NCBI RefSeq assembly: GCF_900002575.1 | Contig: NZ_LN650648.1 | Location: 1,116,001 to 1,180,000, forward strand | Length of the DNA: 64,000 nucleotides | Direction: 5' to 3' | DNA from: Romboutsia hominis | GTDB taxonomy: Bacteria; Bacillota; Clostridia; Peptostreptococcales; Peptostreptococcaceae | In this document: positions 1 through 9,192 of the stretch, one piece after another | Layout: each line of letters opens with the position of its first letter | How positions within the stretch are numbered: the stretch's first letter is position 1 | Translations under genes and position numbers: made by a program | Notes under the pieces: model-generated | Database searches by the model: none | What the model saw: the letters and a program-made list of their open reading frames with translations, nothing else | Told to the model about the DNA's origin: nothing

Positions 1-654
1 AATCCAACAGGTATAGTTATGAGACACAAAGAAAGATATGAACTTTATAATCTTATGAAAAAGTATAATGTTCCTATAATTGAAGATGGATTTAATGAAG
101 AACTACTTCATACAGGTTCTCACATATGTCCAATTGCAGCCCTTGATGGTTCATCTAATGGAGTATTGTATATAGGAAGTTTTTCAAAGGTACTTTTTCC
201 TGGTATGAGAATAGGTTGGATATTAGCGGATAAGAGTATTATAAATAAATTAGAAAGTGTTAAAAGATGTAAAAATATTCATGTATCTTTTTTAGACCAA
301 GCTATTTTGTATGATTATTTAAATAATGGCTCTTTTGAAAAGTATATGAAAAAAATAAAAAAGTTCTATAAAGAAAAATATGAATTTGCACTAGAATGTG
401 TTAAAAAATATATACATACAGATTATATTATGGGTGAAGGGGGACTTCATATATTTTTAAAATTAGATAATATAAATAGTAGAGAATTATTATCTAGATG
501 TTATGAAAAAGGTGTTATATTTATGTGTGGAGATGTATTCTATATAGATGATAGTGGACATGATACATTAAGACTTGGTTTTTCAAGGCTTGATTTTGAG
601 GATATTGAAAAAGGAATCAAGATAATTGGTTCTGTTATAGATGAGCTTAGGTAA
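1..654 (+). CDS. MocR/PdxR-type regulator or PLP aminotransferase, C-terminal part
   Basis: The frame is open from base 1, so the gene starts upstream of the window. The visible 217 residues are the second half of a fold-type I aminotransferase domain. NPTG at the very start is the conserved substrate-binding turn, EDGF carries the PLP-ring aspartate, and GSFSKVLFPGMRIGW contains the Schiff-base lysine. In MocR/PdxR regulators this domain follows an N-terminal GntR helix-turn-helix; a free-standing aminotransferase would look the same here, so the class is inferred. The substrate cannot be told. An ATG at 19 lies inside the domain and is not the start. A terminator hairpin follows. Confidence 0.8.
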   Translation, partial: NPTGIVMRHKERYELYNLMKKYNVPIIEDGFNEELLHTGSHICPIAALDGSSNGVLYIGSFSKVLFPGMRIGWILADKSIINKLESVKRCKNIHVSFLDQAILYDYLNNGSFEKYMKKIKKFYKEKYEFALECVKKYIHTDYIMGEGGLHIFLKLDNINSRELLSRCYEKGVIFMCGDVFYIDDSGHDTLRLGFSRLDFEDIEKGIKIIGSVIDELR

Positions 655-701
655 TAAAAAAGTGAAATTAAAAAATAAGATATATAAATTATAATTTTAG
701 T

Positions 702-731
702 AAGAGGAACGAATAGTTCCTCTTATTTTTT
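702..731 (+). terminator. Rho-independent terminator after the MocR-like gene
   Basis: A 9-bp stem (702-710 with 716-724) around a GAATA loop is followed by a T-rich run. The stem core GGAAC..GTTCC recurs in the terminators at 2209 and 13224. Confidence 0.85.
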
Positions 732-861
732 ACTTTAAAGAAATATTAGATAAATAAGCTATATAGAACACCATCATTTATTATATCTTTATAAACAAGT
801 AGAATAGCTTATAATTGGTATGGAAAAAATAAAAGAGCAAAGCAATTTTTAAAACATGTAA

Positions 862-2142
<1,281 letters not shown>

Positions 2143-2208
2143 TTTCTTAATGTTTGATTATAATAGAATAAAATTAAAATAATTAAACTTTATAAATTCT
2201 AAAACTAC

Positions 2209-2239
2209 AAGGAGGAACGAATCGTTCCTCCTTATTTTT
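2209..2239 (+). terminator. Terminator after the P450 gene
   Basis: A perfect 12-bp stem (2209-2220 with 2222-2233) contains GGAACGAATCGTTCC and is followed by TTATTTTTT... The core matches the hairpins at 702 and 13224. Confidence 0.88.
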
Positions 2240-2297
2240 TACTTCAAAAGTAATCACAATTACAAATTAATAAAAAGTGAAAATAGTCATATTTTAA

Positions 2298-2432
2298 GAA
2301 AGTATATTACTAGAAATAATACTGGTCAAAACTAAAAGTTTAAGTTATAGCACTGTATCTAGATACAACATTATTGGTAAAAACATAGATTTTAAATTTT
2401 TAGAAGAGTTTGTTAAATCTATGAATAATTAA
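2298..2432 (+). pseudogene. Unrecognised gene remnant (C-terminal scrap)
   Basis: About 44 codons are open in one frame, ending ..KNIDFKFLEEFVKSMNN and a TAA. There is no start codon with a ribosome site, and a stop lies just upstream at 2295. The composition looks coding, so it reads as the tail of a lost gene. I do not recognise the family, and it may be chance. Apart from this and the 2209 hairpin, I see nothing in 2143-2577. Confidence 0.3.
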
Positions 2433-2577
2433 ATAAAAAATAGTAGCAGATGCTCCTGTTTTATACTAATTTTAAAATATATTTCCAAAATTCAAACTTT
2501 TTGATACGTATTATGATTACAATGTAATTAGAAAATAAAATATGTAATTAAGATAGTTAGATAAGGAGGATAATATC

Positions 2578-3230
2578 TTGAAAAAAATTATATCATTATT
2601 ATTAACAAAGCCTCTAACTTATGGATTGGAAATGAATATTTTGAGCTGATAAATATTTTAAGATCTAATGGAGGTGGTTGGAAAACTGAATGGGTAGATT
2701 TATACAACAATGGGCATAGAGGATTAATTTGTATTATGTTAGATGTAGTTAATATAGATGAAGTTTATAACTTATTAAATAAAAAAAGTATTGAAATTAC
2801 AAAACCTGAGCATTTAAAATTTAAATGTTTTTTCAACATGCTTACAAGAACTATGCCTTGGCAAAATAGTTATATTAATTTTTTTGAAGGAGTTCCATTG
2901 CAAATTGGATTTCAACAAATGAATAATGAAAAATCTCGAAAGTTTATGAATGAATATATGATTCCAAATAGCAGAGACAATGATATCATTGGTATAAGTG
3001 AAGTTATAGTAAGAGGACCATTAACTAATAATGATATAAAGCTTATTCATAATATATTTGATATTTATATTACCCAAACAGAACCTTTAACTATACAATT
3101 AAATCAACAACACGTCTTAGTTTTTGAAGATAGCGAAAGTTATTCAGTCGATATAATTACCAAATGTAACAATAAAAGCTTTAATAATAAAAGTATATCT
3201 ATAGAAAATATTGCTATTAAGAATATATAG
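2578..3230 (+). pseudogene. VOC/glyoxalase-like protein with a one-base frameshift near its start
   Basis: A strong ribosome site (AAGGAGGA, 2563-2570) is followed seven bases later by TTG at 2578. That frame begins MKKIISLLL and stops at 2647. The frame that is open all the way to 3230 lies one base away; it reads NKASNLWIGNEYFELIN... from 2604 and has no start of its own upstream. Adding one A to the seven-A run at 2581-2587 would join the TTG start to the long frame. The body (about 210 residues, with FFEGVPLQIGFQQ and SEVIVRGPL) resembles VOC/glyoxalase-like proteins, but this assignment is weak. ATG 2736 could give a shortened product but has no clear ribosome site. It is either a recent pseudogene or a slippage-controlled gene. 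Confidence 0.55.
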
Positions 3231-3266
3231 TTCATTATTTAATATAATTCCTATTAAATAATGAAC
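3230..3266. terminator. Long hairpin after the VOC-like gene
   Basis: A perfect 15-bp inverted repeat (3230-3244 with 3252-3266) with a 7-base loop begins at the stop codon. It lacks a strong T run on either side, so termination may be weak or bidirectional. Confidence 0.6.
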
Positions 3267-3408
3267 CTTGAGTAATAAATTCATATCCTACTTCTTTTAA
3301 ATTCAAAGACTTAAATAAGTTATTACAGCATAACCTTAATTTATTAATATTACTAGATAGTATAGGCCCAACTATCTTTTTATGATCTATAATAGCTATA
3401 CTTGCATA
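3235..3408 (-). pseudogene. Minus-strand gene remnant, family unknown
   Basis: On the minus strand about 57 codons are open, reading [19 protein letters not shown]... and ending at a TAA (3235-3237). An in-frame stop lies directly upstream at 3409-3411, and no start is available. It abuts the truncated alcohol dehydrogenase on the other strand, which suggests a deletion junction at about 3408-3411. I cannot assign a family. Confidence 0.3.
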
Positions 3409-3410
3409 CT

Positions 3411-4054
3411 AATGGAGGAGAAATAAAAGATTACGAAGGTGTTAATAAATCAAAACTACCTCAATTACCACTAATATGTGTAAACACAACAGCAGGAACA
3501 GGTAGTGAGTTAACAATATTTTCTATAATAACAGATGAAGAAAGACATGTTAAAATGGCTTTAGTAGAGAAAAATATGACTCAAATGTGCGCAGTTAATG
3601 ATGACAAAATTTAATCGCTCGTGAAAATATGGCATATGCTGAGTATTTAGCAGGAGTTGCATTTAACAATACATCATTAGGGTATGTTCATGTTATAGCT
3701 CATCAATTAGGTGGATTTTATGATTTACCTCATGGAGTATGTAATGCAGTATTACTTCCAAGAGTTGAGAAGTTTAATGCTAAAGTATGTGCAAATAGAT
3801 TAAAAGATGTTGCTAAGTTTATGGGCATAGACGTATCTAATATGAATGATGAAGAAGGGGCTAATGCTTGTATAAATGCTATAGAAAAATTATCAAAAGC
3901 TGTAGATATACCAACAGGACTTAAAGAACTTGGAGTGAAAGAAAAAGATTTTGACACTTTAGCAGCTAATGCATTAAAAGATGCTTGTGGTTTAACTAAT
4001 CCAATAACTGCTACTCATGAAGAAATAAAAGAAATACTTAAATTATCTATGTAA
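3411..4054 (+). pseudogene. Iron-containing alcohol dehydrogenase, truncated and internally deleted
   Basis: Two fragments of one group III Fe-alcohol dehydrogenase (DhaT/butanol dehydrogenase type) lie in different frames. The first (3411-3614) reads [37 protein letters not shown]. The second (from about 3617) reads [43 protein letters not shown]... to the natural C-terminus. The first hundred or so residues are missing. A segment of perhaps 60-70 residues between VNDDKI and ARENMAYA is also gone, with a frame change at the join. That lost segment normally carries two of the four iron ligands (the MDALTHAIE region), so the product cannot be active even though the later histidines remain. Confidence 0.9.
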
Positions 4055-4077
4055 TAAATATAAATATTAATATATAG

Positions 4078-4110
4078 CCTAAGGATTATTTCCTTAGGTT
4101 TATTTATTTT
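4078..4110 (+). terminator. Terminator after the alcohol dehydrogenase pseudogene
   Basis: An 8-bp stem CCTAAGGA/TCCTTAGG (4078-4085 with 4091-4098) is followed by a T-rich tail. Confidence 0.75.
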
Positions 4111-4192
4111 AAATAAAAATAATAAAGGGAAAAAACAAATAATGTAGAATTATTAAATCTTGAGTATATTTTGGGACAGGGAGATTTAATAA

Positions 4193-6163
4193 ATGACAAA
4201 ATTTAAGAAAATAATATACATATTAACTGTTATATTAATGACTCAGATGTTTATATCTAAAATACATGCAAAAAGTACAAAAGATGCGTCATTTAACGTT
4301 TTAGTACTAAACTCTTATCATCAAGGACATTACTGGGAGTCAAATATAACAATGGGGCTTAAAAATTATATATCAAATAATAATGAGTCAAATATAAACT
4401 TTAAAGTTGAATATTTAGATTTTAGAGTTAATCACAATAAAGAATATATAAAATCATTAAAAGATATGTTAAGTAAAAAGTACCCAAAGGGAAGTATAGA
4501 TGTTATATATACAGTAAATGATGAAGCTTATGAAGTTTTTAAAAATGAAGTAAAAAATATAAATAGTAATTTTTATAAATTACCTCTTTTATTTAGTGGA
4601 GTAGATAACAATTTAGAAGAAACTAGCAAAGAAAAAGAAAATATGGCAGGTATATATCACCGTGATGATACATTAGATTTAATGATTTTAATGAAAGACT
4701 TAACTCCTAAAGCAAGATATATAAATATAATAACAGAAGAATCAGGATATGGATATTCTATTTATAAGGAAGTATCAAGGATAGTAGATAGATACTTAAA
4801 AGATCAAGTAAAAATAAGACATATAAAAAGTAATTATTTAGAAGATATAACAAAAGAATTAAGTGAGATTAAAAACTCAGAAGATACTATTAATGTAATA
4901 GGAGGAGAATTTCAGAACGAGAATTCAGGAAAGTATATAACTCCTATAGAAGTTATAAGCACAATAAAAAATTATAGCAGTGCACCAATATACTCTAACG
5001 ATCAAACCTATATGAATGCTGGGATATTAGGGGGTAGCATGGATATAGGTCAAGAACAAGGTAGTATAATTGGAGAGATGATAATTAAGTTAAAAAGTGG
5101 AGAAAAAATAGAAAATATTAAAAGCGTTCCAGAACCTAAAGTAAAATCATACGTAGATTATAACAGTATATATGAGTATAATATTAATCCTTTTTCTGTA
5201 ATAAAGGATGTAGTTGTTTTAAATAAAGAGCCTTTTGAATTACTAATTCCTACATGGATGAAAGGAGTTTTAATATTTTTAAAAATCATATCAATAATAA
5301 TTATTATAGGTATAATCATAACTTTTATTAGATTTAGAAATGATAAATTAAAAAGAATAGAAATACAAAAAAGAGCAAAAGAAAGAGAGAAATTAAAATC
5401 AGATTTTATAGTTAATCTAAGCCATGAATTAAGAACACCTATAAATATAATATTAGGAACAACTAAAGTATTAGAAAAAAGTCTTGAAAAAGGAAATCTA
5501 GATAAAGATTATATATTAAGTAAGCTAGAAAATGTAGATAAAAATGCCTATAGACTGCTTAAAATATCAAATAATATAATAGATATGACTAAAGCTGAAT
5601 CTGGAATGTTAAAATTAAACTTAGAAAATTGCAATATAGTATGTGTTGTAGAAGATATATTTGAGTCTAGTATAGATTTTGCAAGAAGAAAAAATATTGA
5701 TATGGTATTTGACACAGAATGTGAAGAGGTAAAAGTAGCTATAGATATATTTCAAATTCAAAGAGTTATATTAAATTTGTTATCAAATGCTATAAAGTTT
5801 ACACCTGAAAATGGAGTTATAAGTGTGTATATTTATAAAGAAAAAGAAAATGTAGTTATTGAAGTAAAAGATAATGGAGTAGGTATATCAAAAGAAAAGG
5901 TTGATTATATATTTCATAGATTTTATCAAGTGGACAACTTATATACTAGACACAATGAAGGTAGTGGAATAGGACTTTGTATAGTAAAGGAAATAATAGA
6001 TATTCATGATGGAAAAATACAAATAGAAAGTGAAATAAATAAAGGTTCTACTTTTAAGATATGCCTTCCTAGACATTTGAAAGTAAATGAAATGCAAAAT
6101 GAAGGTTCAAGTATAAAAGATATAAATAAAATAGTAGATTTAGAAATGTCTGATGTATATTAA
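4193..6163 (+). CDS. Orphan sensor histidine kinase with extracellular ABC-substrate-binding-like domain
   Basis: A 656-residue membrane sensor. Residues 6-26 form a signal or anchor segment. Residues about 33-345 resemble the periplasmic-binding fold of ABC-type substrate-binding sensors (FNVLVLNSYHQGHYWE...). A membrane helix follows at about 357-378. The cytoplasmic part has HisKA with NLSHELRTPIN (phospho-acceptor His411), an N box (NLLSNAIKFTPENG), and G boxes (DNGVGIS, GSGIGLCIVKEI). No response regulator adjoins it, so its partner is elsewhere. Known members of this type bind small extracellular ligands; the ligand here is unknown. It stands between a dead gene and the fructose locus and appears monocistronic. 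Confidence 0.9.
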   Translation: MTKFKKIIYILTVILMTQMFISKIHAKSTKDASFNVLVLNSYHQGHYWESNITMGLKNYISNNNESNINFKVEYLDFRVNHNKEYIKSLKDMLSKKYPKGSIDVIYTVNDEAYEVFKNEVKNINSNFYKLPLLFSGVDNNLEETSKEKENMAGIYHRDDTLDLMILMKDLTPKARYINIITEESGYGYSIYKEVSRIVDRYLKDQVKIRHIKSNYLEDITKELSEIKNSEDTINVIGGEFQNENSGKYITPIEVISTIKNYSSAPIYSNDQTYMNAGILGGSMDIGQEQGSIIGEMIIKLKSGEKIENIKSVPEPKVKSYVDYNSIYEYNINPFSVIKDVVVLNKEPFELLIPTWMKGVLIFLKIISIIIIIGIIITFIRFRNDKLKRIEIQKRAKEREKLKSDFIVNLSHELRTPINIILGTTKVLEKSLEKGNLDKDYILSKLENVDKNAYRLLKISNNIIDMTKAESGMLKLNLENCNIVCVVEDIFESSIDFARRKNIDMVFDTECEEVKVAIDIFQIQRVILNLLSNAIKFTPENGVISVYIYKEKENVVIEVKDNGVGISKEKVDYIFHRFYQVDNLYTRHNEGSGIGLCIVKEIIDIHDGKIQIESEINKGSTFKICLPRHLKVNEMQNEGSSIKDINKIVDLEMSDVY

Positions 6164-6260
6164 TTAGTAATCTGTATATAAGCTTTAAAGATGCTTATGT
6201 ATAGGTTACTTTACTTTAAAATAAATGATAAATACTTAGTAAATGAAAATAAATTTTTAT

Positions 6261-6290
6261 TTGAAACTATAATTACACTTATAGTAGAAT
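6261..6290 (+). promoter_or_regulatory. Putative sigma-A promoter of the PRD regulator
   Basis: TTGAAA (6261-6266), an 18-base spacer and TAGAAT (6285-6290) lie 34 bases before the start codon. Confidence 0.45.
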
Positions 6291-6323
6291 AAAATAATAG
6301 ATAAAAAATTATAATAAGGATTG

Positions 6324-8105
6324 ATGATATTGACATATATTTTAAACAGTAGACAAGTTAAGATAATTAATATATTAAACAAAAGTACACAACCTATAAC
6401 TAGTAAGGCTTTAGCATATGAACTAGATTGTTCTACAAAAACAGTTCAAGGAGAAATAAAAGAGATAAACTCTACTTTAGAAAATGTAAAAATAGATTCT
6501 ATAAGAGGAAAAGGATATATATTAGTTGGAAATGTAGATTCTATTATTGATAAAGATGATGAACAAACTAACGTTAATATAGATAGAGTAGGATATATAT
6601 TAAAAAAGATACTACTACTTTATAAAGATAAAACATTGAAAATAGAAAGTTTAGCAGATGAAATGTATGTTAGTCTATCTACCATAAAAAATGACTTAAA
6701 AGAAGTTAAAGTTATACTTGAAAATTATAATTTAAAAACTATATCAAAACATAAGCTAGGTATTAGTATTTCAGGAGATACTAAAAATATAATAAAGTGT
6801 ATAATAGAAAGTAGCTTAAAGTACAAAAACATAAATATTGAAGACTTTTTTAGTGACATTGTAGCTTCAAATATATCTTCAATAAGAAGTGAAATATTAT
6901 ACAATATACATAAAAAACATATAATATTTACTGATTATGAATTTAATAATATATTCAATTATATACTACTATCACTATCATTAGAAGATAATAATAATTA
7001 TAAAGAATTTATAAAAATATATATTAATAACTACCAAGAAAAAATAAACAGTAATTACAATAAAGAATATGAAGAAAAAGTACTAAGCTCTATAGATGAG
7101 TTTATTAAAAATTTAAAATTAGCTACATCTATAGATTTAAGTAATGATAATATATTTAAAAAGTATTTATATAAGCATATACTTAGTTTTTATACTAACA
7201 AAGAACTAAACATAAATACTCAAAGTATAATAGCAAGCGATATAAAGGCTAAGTATCCATTTGCATTTGAACTAGCAACTATTGCAAAAAATACATTAGA
7301 AAAAGATTTAGATATTAAAATAGATGAAAATGAGATTGCAAATATTGCAATTCATATAGGAGGAGCATTACAAAGAACTTCTCATAAAGAAAACAAAAAA
7401 GTATTAAAAGCTATAATAGTATGTGCATCAGGCATTGGAACATCTATGCTTATAAAGGCAAAGATTGAAGCTAAATTTGATAAAAGAATTGAAATACTAA
7501 AAGTAATTCCTTCTTACTTAATAGATTTTATAGGAGTACTTGATGTAGATTTTATAATATCTACGGTACCTATAGATATTAAAAATATTCCTGTTATAAA
7601 TGTATCACCATTTTTAGATGAAAAGGAAATAATGATAATAGAAAAGTTTATAGATACAGGTAAAATTTATTATAATATAAATTTATCTGAAATATTTGAT
7701 AAGGATTTATTCTTTACAGACTTAGATTTTGATAATAAATATGACGTAATAGATTATATGTCTGATAAATTACTTAAAAAGAATTATATAGATGAAGAAA
7801 TGAAACTATCTTATATTGATAGAGAAAAGATAGCTACAACAGAAATTGGAAATATGGTAGCTATTCCTCATGGTGCTAAAGGAAAGGTATATAAAAATAC
7901 TATAGCAATAGGAATACTTAAAAAAAGCATAAAGTGGGAAGTAGGGGATGTAAGGCTTATAGTAATGCTTTGTATACAAAAAGATAGTATATTAAACTAT
8001 GAAGATTTACTTTCAAGCATATATAAAAGAATAGATTCTATAGCTAAAGTTATAAGTATATGTGAATCTAAAAATTATGATAAATTTATAGCTATGTTTA
8101 AATAA
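6324..8105 (+). CDS. PRD-domain transcriptional activator of the fructose PTS operon (MtlR/LicR/ManR type)
   Basis: About 593 residues in the architecture of PTS-controlled activators. An N-terminal HTH (VKIINILNKSTQPITSKALAYEL) is followed by a second HTH (about 90-140). Two PTS-regulation domains follow, the second with NEIANIAIHIGGALQR, whose His is the expected phosphorylation site. Then come an EIIB-like domain (IVCASGIGTSMLIK, Cys nucleophile) and a C-terminal EIIA-like domain (IPHGAKGKV, His). Phosphorylation by HPr and EII proteins sets activity in this family. It sits directly upstream of fruK-fruA on the same strand, which points to those genes as targets. The start is ambiguous: ATG 6324 is close behind AAGGA, and TTG 6330 is better spaced. 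Confidence 0.88.
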   Translation: MILTYILNSRQVKIINILNKSTQPITSKALAYELDCSTKTVQGEIKEINSTLENVKIDSIRGKGYILVGNVDSIIDKDDEQTNVNIDRVGYILKKILLLYKDKTLKIESLADEMYVSLSTIKNDLKEVKVILENYNLKTISKHKLGISISGDTKNIIKCIIESSLKYKNINIEDFFSDIVASNISSIRSEILYNIHKKHIIFTDYEFNNIFNYILLSLSLEDNNNYKEFIKIYINNYQEKINSNYNKEYEEKVLSSIDEFIKNLKLATSIDLSNDNIFKKYLYKHILSFYTNKELNINTQSIIASDIKAKYPFAFELATIAKNTLEKDLDIKIDENEIANIAIHIGGALQRTSHKENKKVLKAIIVCASGIGTSMLIKAKIEAKFDKRIEILKVIPSYLIDFIGVLDVDFIISTVPIDIKNIPVINVSPFLDEKEIMIIEKFIDTGKIYYNINLSEIFDKDLFFTDLDFDNKYDVIDYMSDKLLKKNYIDEEMKLSYIDREKIATTEIGNMVAIPHGAKGKVYKNTIAIGILKKSIKWEVGDVRLIVMLCIQKDSILNYEDLLSSIYKRIDSIAKVISICESKNYDKFIAMFK

Positions 8106-8141
8106 ATCTATTTAATTTATAATCTAAAAAAATTTAATATA

Positions 8142-8165
8142 ATAAAGGTGAAAATACACCTTTAT
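8142..8165 (+). terminator. Hairpin downstream of the PRD regulator
   Basis: A 9-bp stem (ATAAAGGTG 8142-8150, CACCTTTAT 8157-8165) with a 6-base loop and no long T run. It may act with the next hairpin. Confidence 0.5.
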
Positions 8166-8176
8166 ATTTAATAGAT

Positions 8177-8214
8177 AAATTTCTCTTTTAACTAAGAGAA
8201 ATTTTTTGTCTTTT
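8177..8214 (+). terminator. Terminator between the PRD regulator and fruK
   Basis: An 11-bp stem (8177-8187 with 8194-8204) around TTAACT is followed by TTTGTCTTTT. It separates the regulator from fruKA, so fruK probably has its own promoter between here and 8272. Confidence 0.75.
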
Positions 8215-8271
8215 AGGAAAAGGTATTCTAGCTTATTATAAGTATATAAGATAACACAATGAGGTGATAAA

Positions 8272-9189
8272 ATGATTTATACAGTTACACTTAATCCATC
8301 TATAGATTATGTAATAAAGCTAGATAATCTAAAAAATGGAGAGGTAAATAGAACTAAAGAAGAGTATGTATATCCAGGTGGTAAAGGTATAAATGTATCT
8401 TTAATATTAAAAGAACTAGGATATGAAAGTAGAGCACTAGGATTTGTTAGTGGGTTTACAGGTAATTATATAAAAGATGTATTAAAAGATAAAGGATTAA
8501 ATGAAGATTTTATAAATATAAAAAATGGATTTACAAGAATAAATGTTAAGGTTAAAAGCAGTGAAGAAACAGAAATAAATGGTCAAGGACCAAATATAAG
8601 TGAAGAAGATTTAAATAAATTATATGAAAAATTAGACACCCTTAGGGAAAACGATGTATTAGTATTAGCAGGAAGTATACCTAATACTTTAGATTCTTCT
8701 TTTTATGAAAATATAATGAAAAGGCTAGAAAATAAAAATATAAAAATAGTAGTAGATGCAACTAAAAATTTATTAATTAATGTATTAAAGCACAAACCAT
8801 TTTTAATAAAGCCAAACAACCATGAATTAGAAGAATTATTTAATGTTAAACTAGAAACTGTTGATGAAATAATAACTTATGCTAGAAAGTTAAAAGATAT
8901 GGGAGCTAAAAATGTATTAATATCAAGAGGGAAAGATGGAGCATTACTTATAACAGAAAATGGAGAAACCTTTATAAGTAACGTAGCAAAAGGTAAAGTT
9001 AAAAATTCAGTAGGTGCAGGAGATTCTATGGTAGCTGGATTTATAGCTGGATATCTAAATTCAAAAGACTACAAAGAAGCCTTAAAACTAGGAGCAGCTA
9101 GTGGAGGTGCAACAGCATTTTCTAATGATTTAGCAGATAAAGAACACATATATAGTTTAATAGATGAAATAAATGTAGAGAGGAGATAA
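8272..9189 (+). CDS. fruK: 1-phosphofructokinase
   Basis: This 305-residue PfkB-family kinase phosphorylates fructose-1-phosphate, the product of the fructose PTS, to fructose-1,6-bisphosphate in the cytoplasm. The N-terminal PfkB signature GGKGINVSLILKELG and the C-terminal NSVGAGDSMVAGF (catalytic Asp, anion-hole GAGD) are intact. TLNPSIDYVIKL at the N-terminus is typical of FruK/LacC. Length is normal. GAGGTGATAAA precedes the ATG. The stop is three bases before fruA, so the two are co-transcribed. Confidence 0.95.
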   Translation: MIYTVTLNPSIDYVIKLDNLKNGEVNRTKEEYVYPGGKGINVSLILKELGYESRALGFVSGFTGNYIKDVLKDKGLNEDFINIKNGFTRINVKVKSSEETEINGQGPNISEEDLNKLYEKLDTLRENDVLVLAGSIPNTLDSSFYENIMKRLENKNIKIVVDATKNLLINVLKHKPFLIKPNNHELEELFNVKLETVDEIITYARKLKDMGAKNVLISRGKDGALLITENGETFISNVAKGKVKNSVGAGDSMVAGFIAGYLNSKDYKEALKLGAASGGATAFSNDLADKEHIYSLIDEINVERR

Positions 9190-9192
9190 GCT

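Noticed and set aside
3402-3614. Reading the first alcohol dehydrogenase fragment as an intact small gene
   Set aside because: There is no ribosome site at 3402, and the sequence is plainly an internal piece of a longer enzyme.
8142-8214. The hairpins before fruK considered as a LicT/SacY-type antiterminator target
   Set aside because: The regulator has HTH domains and not a CAT RNA-binding domain, and there is no RAT-like sequence overlapping the terminator.
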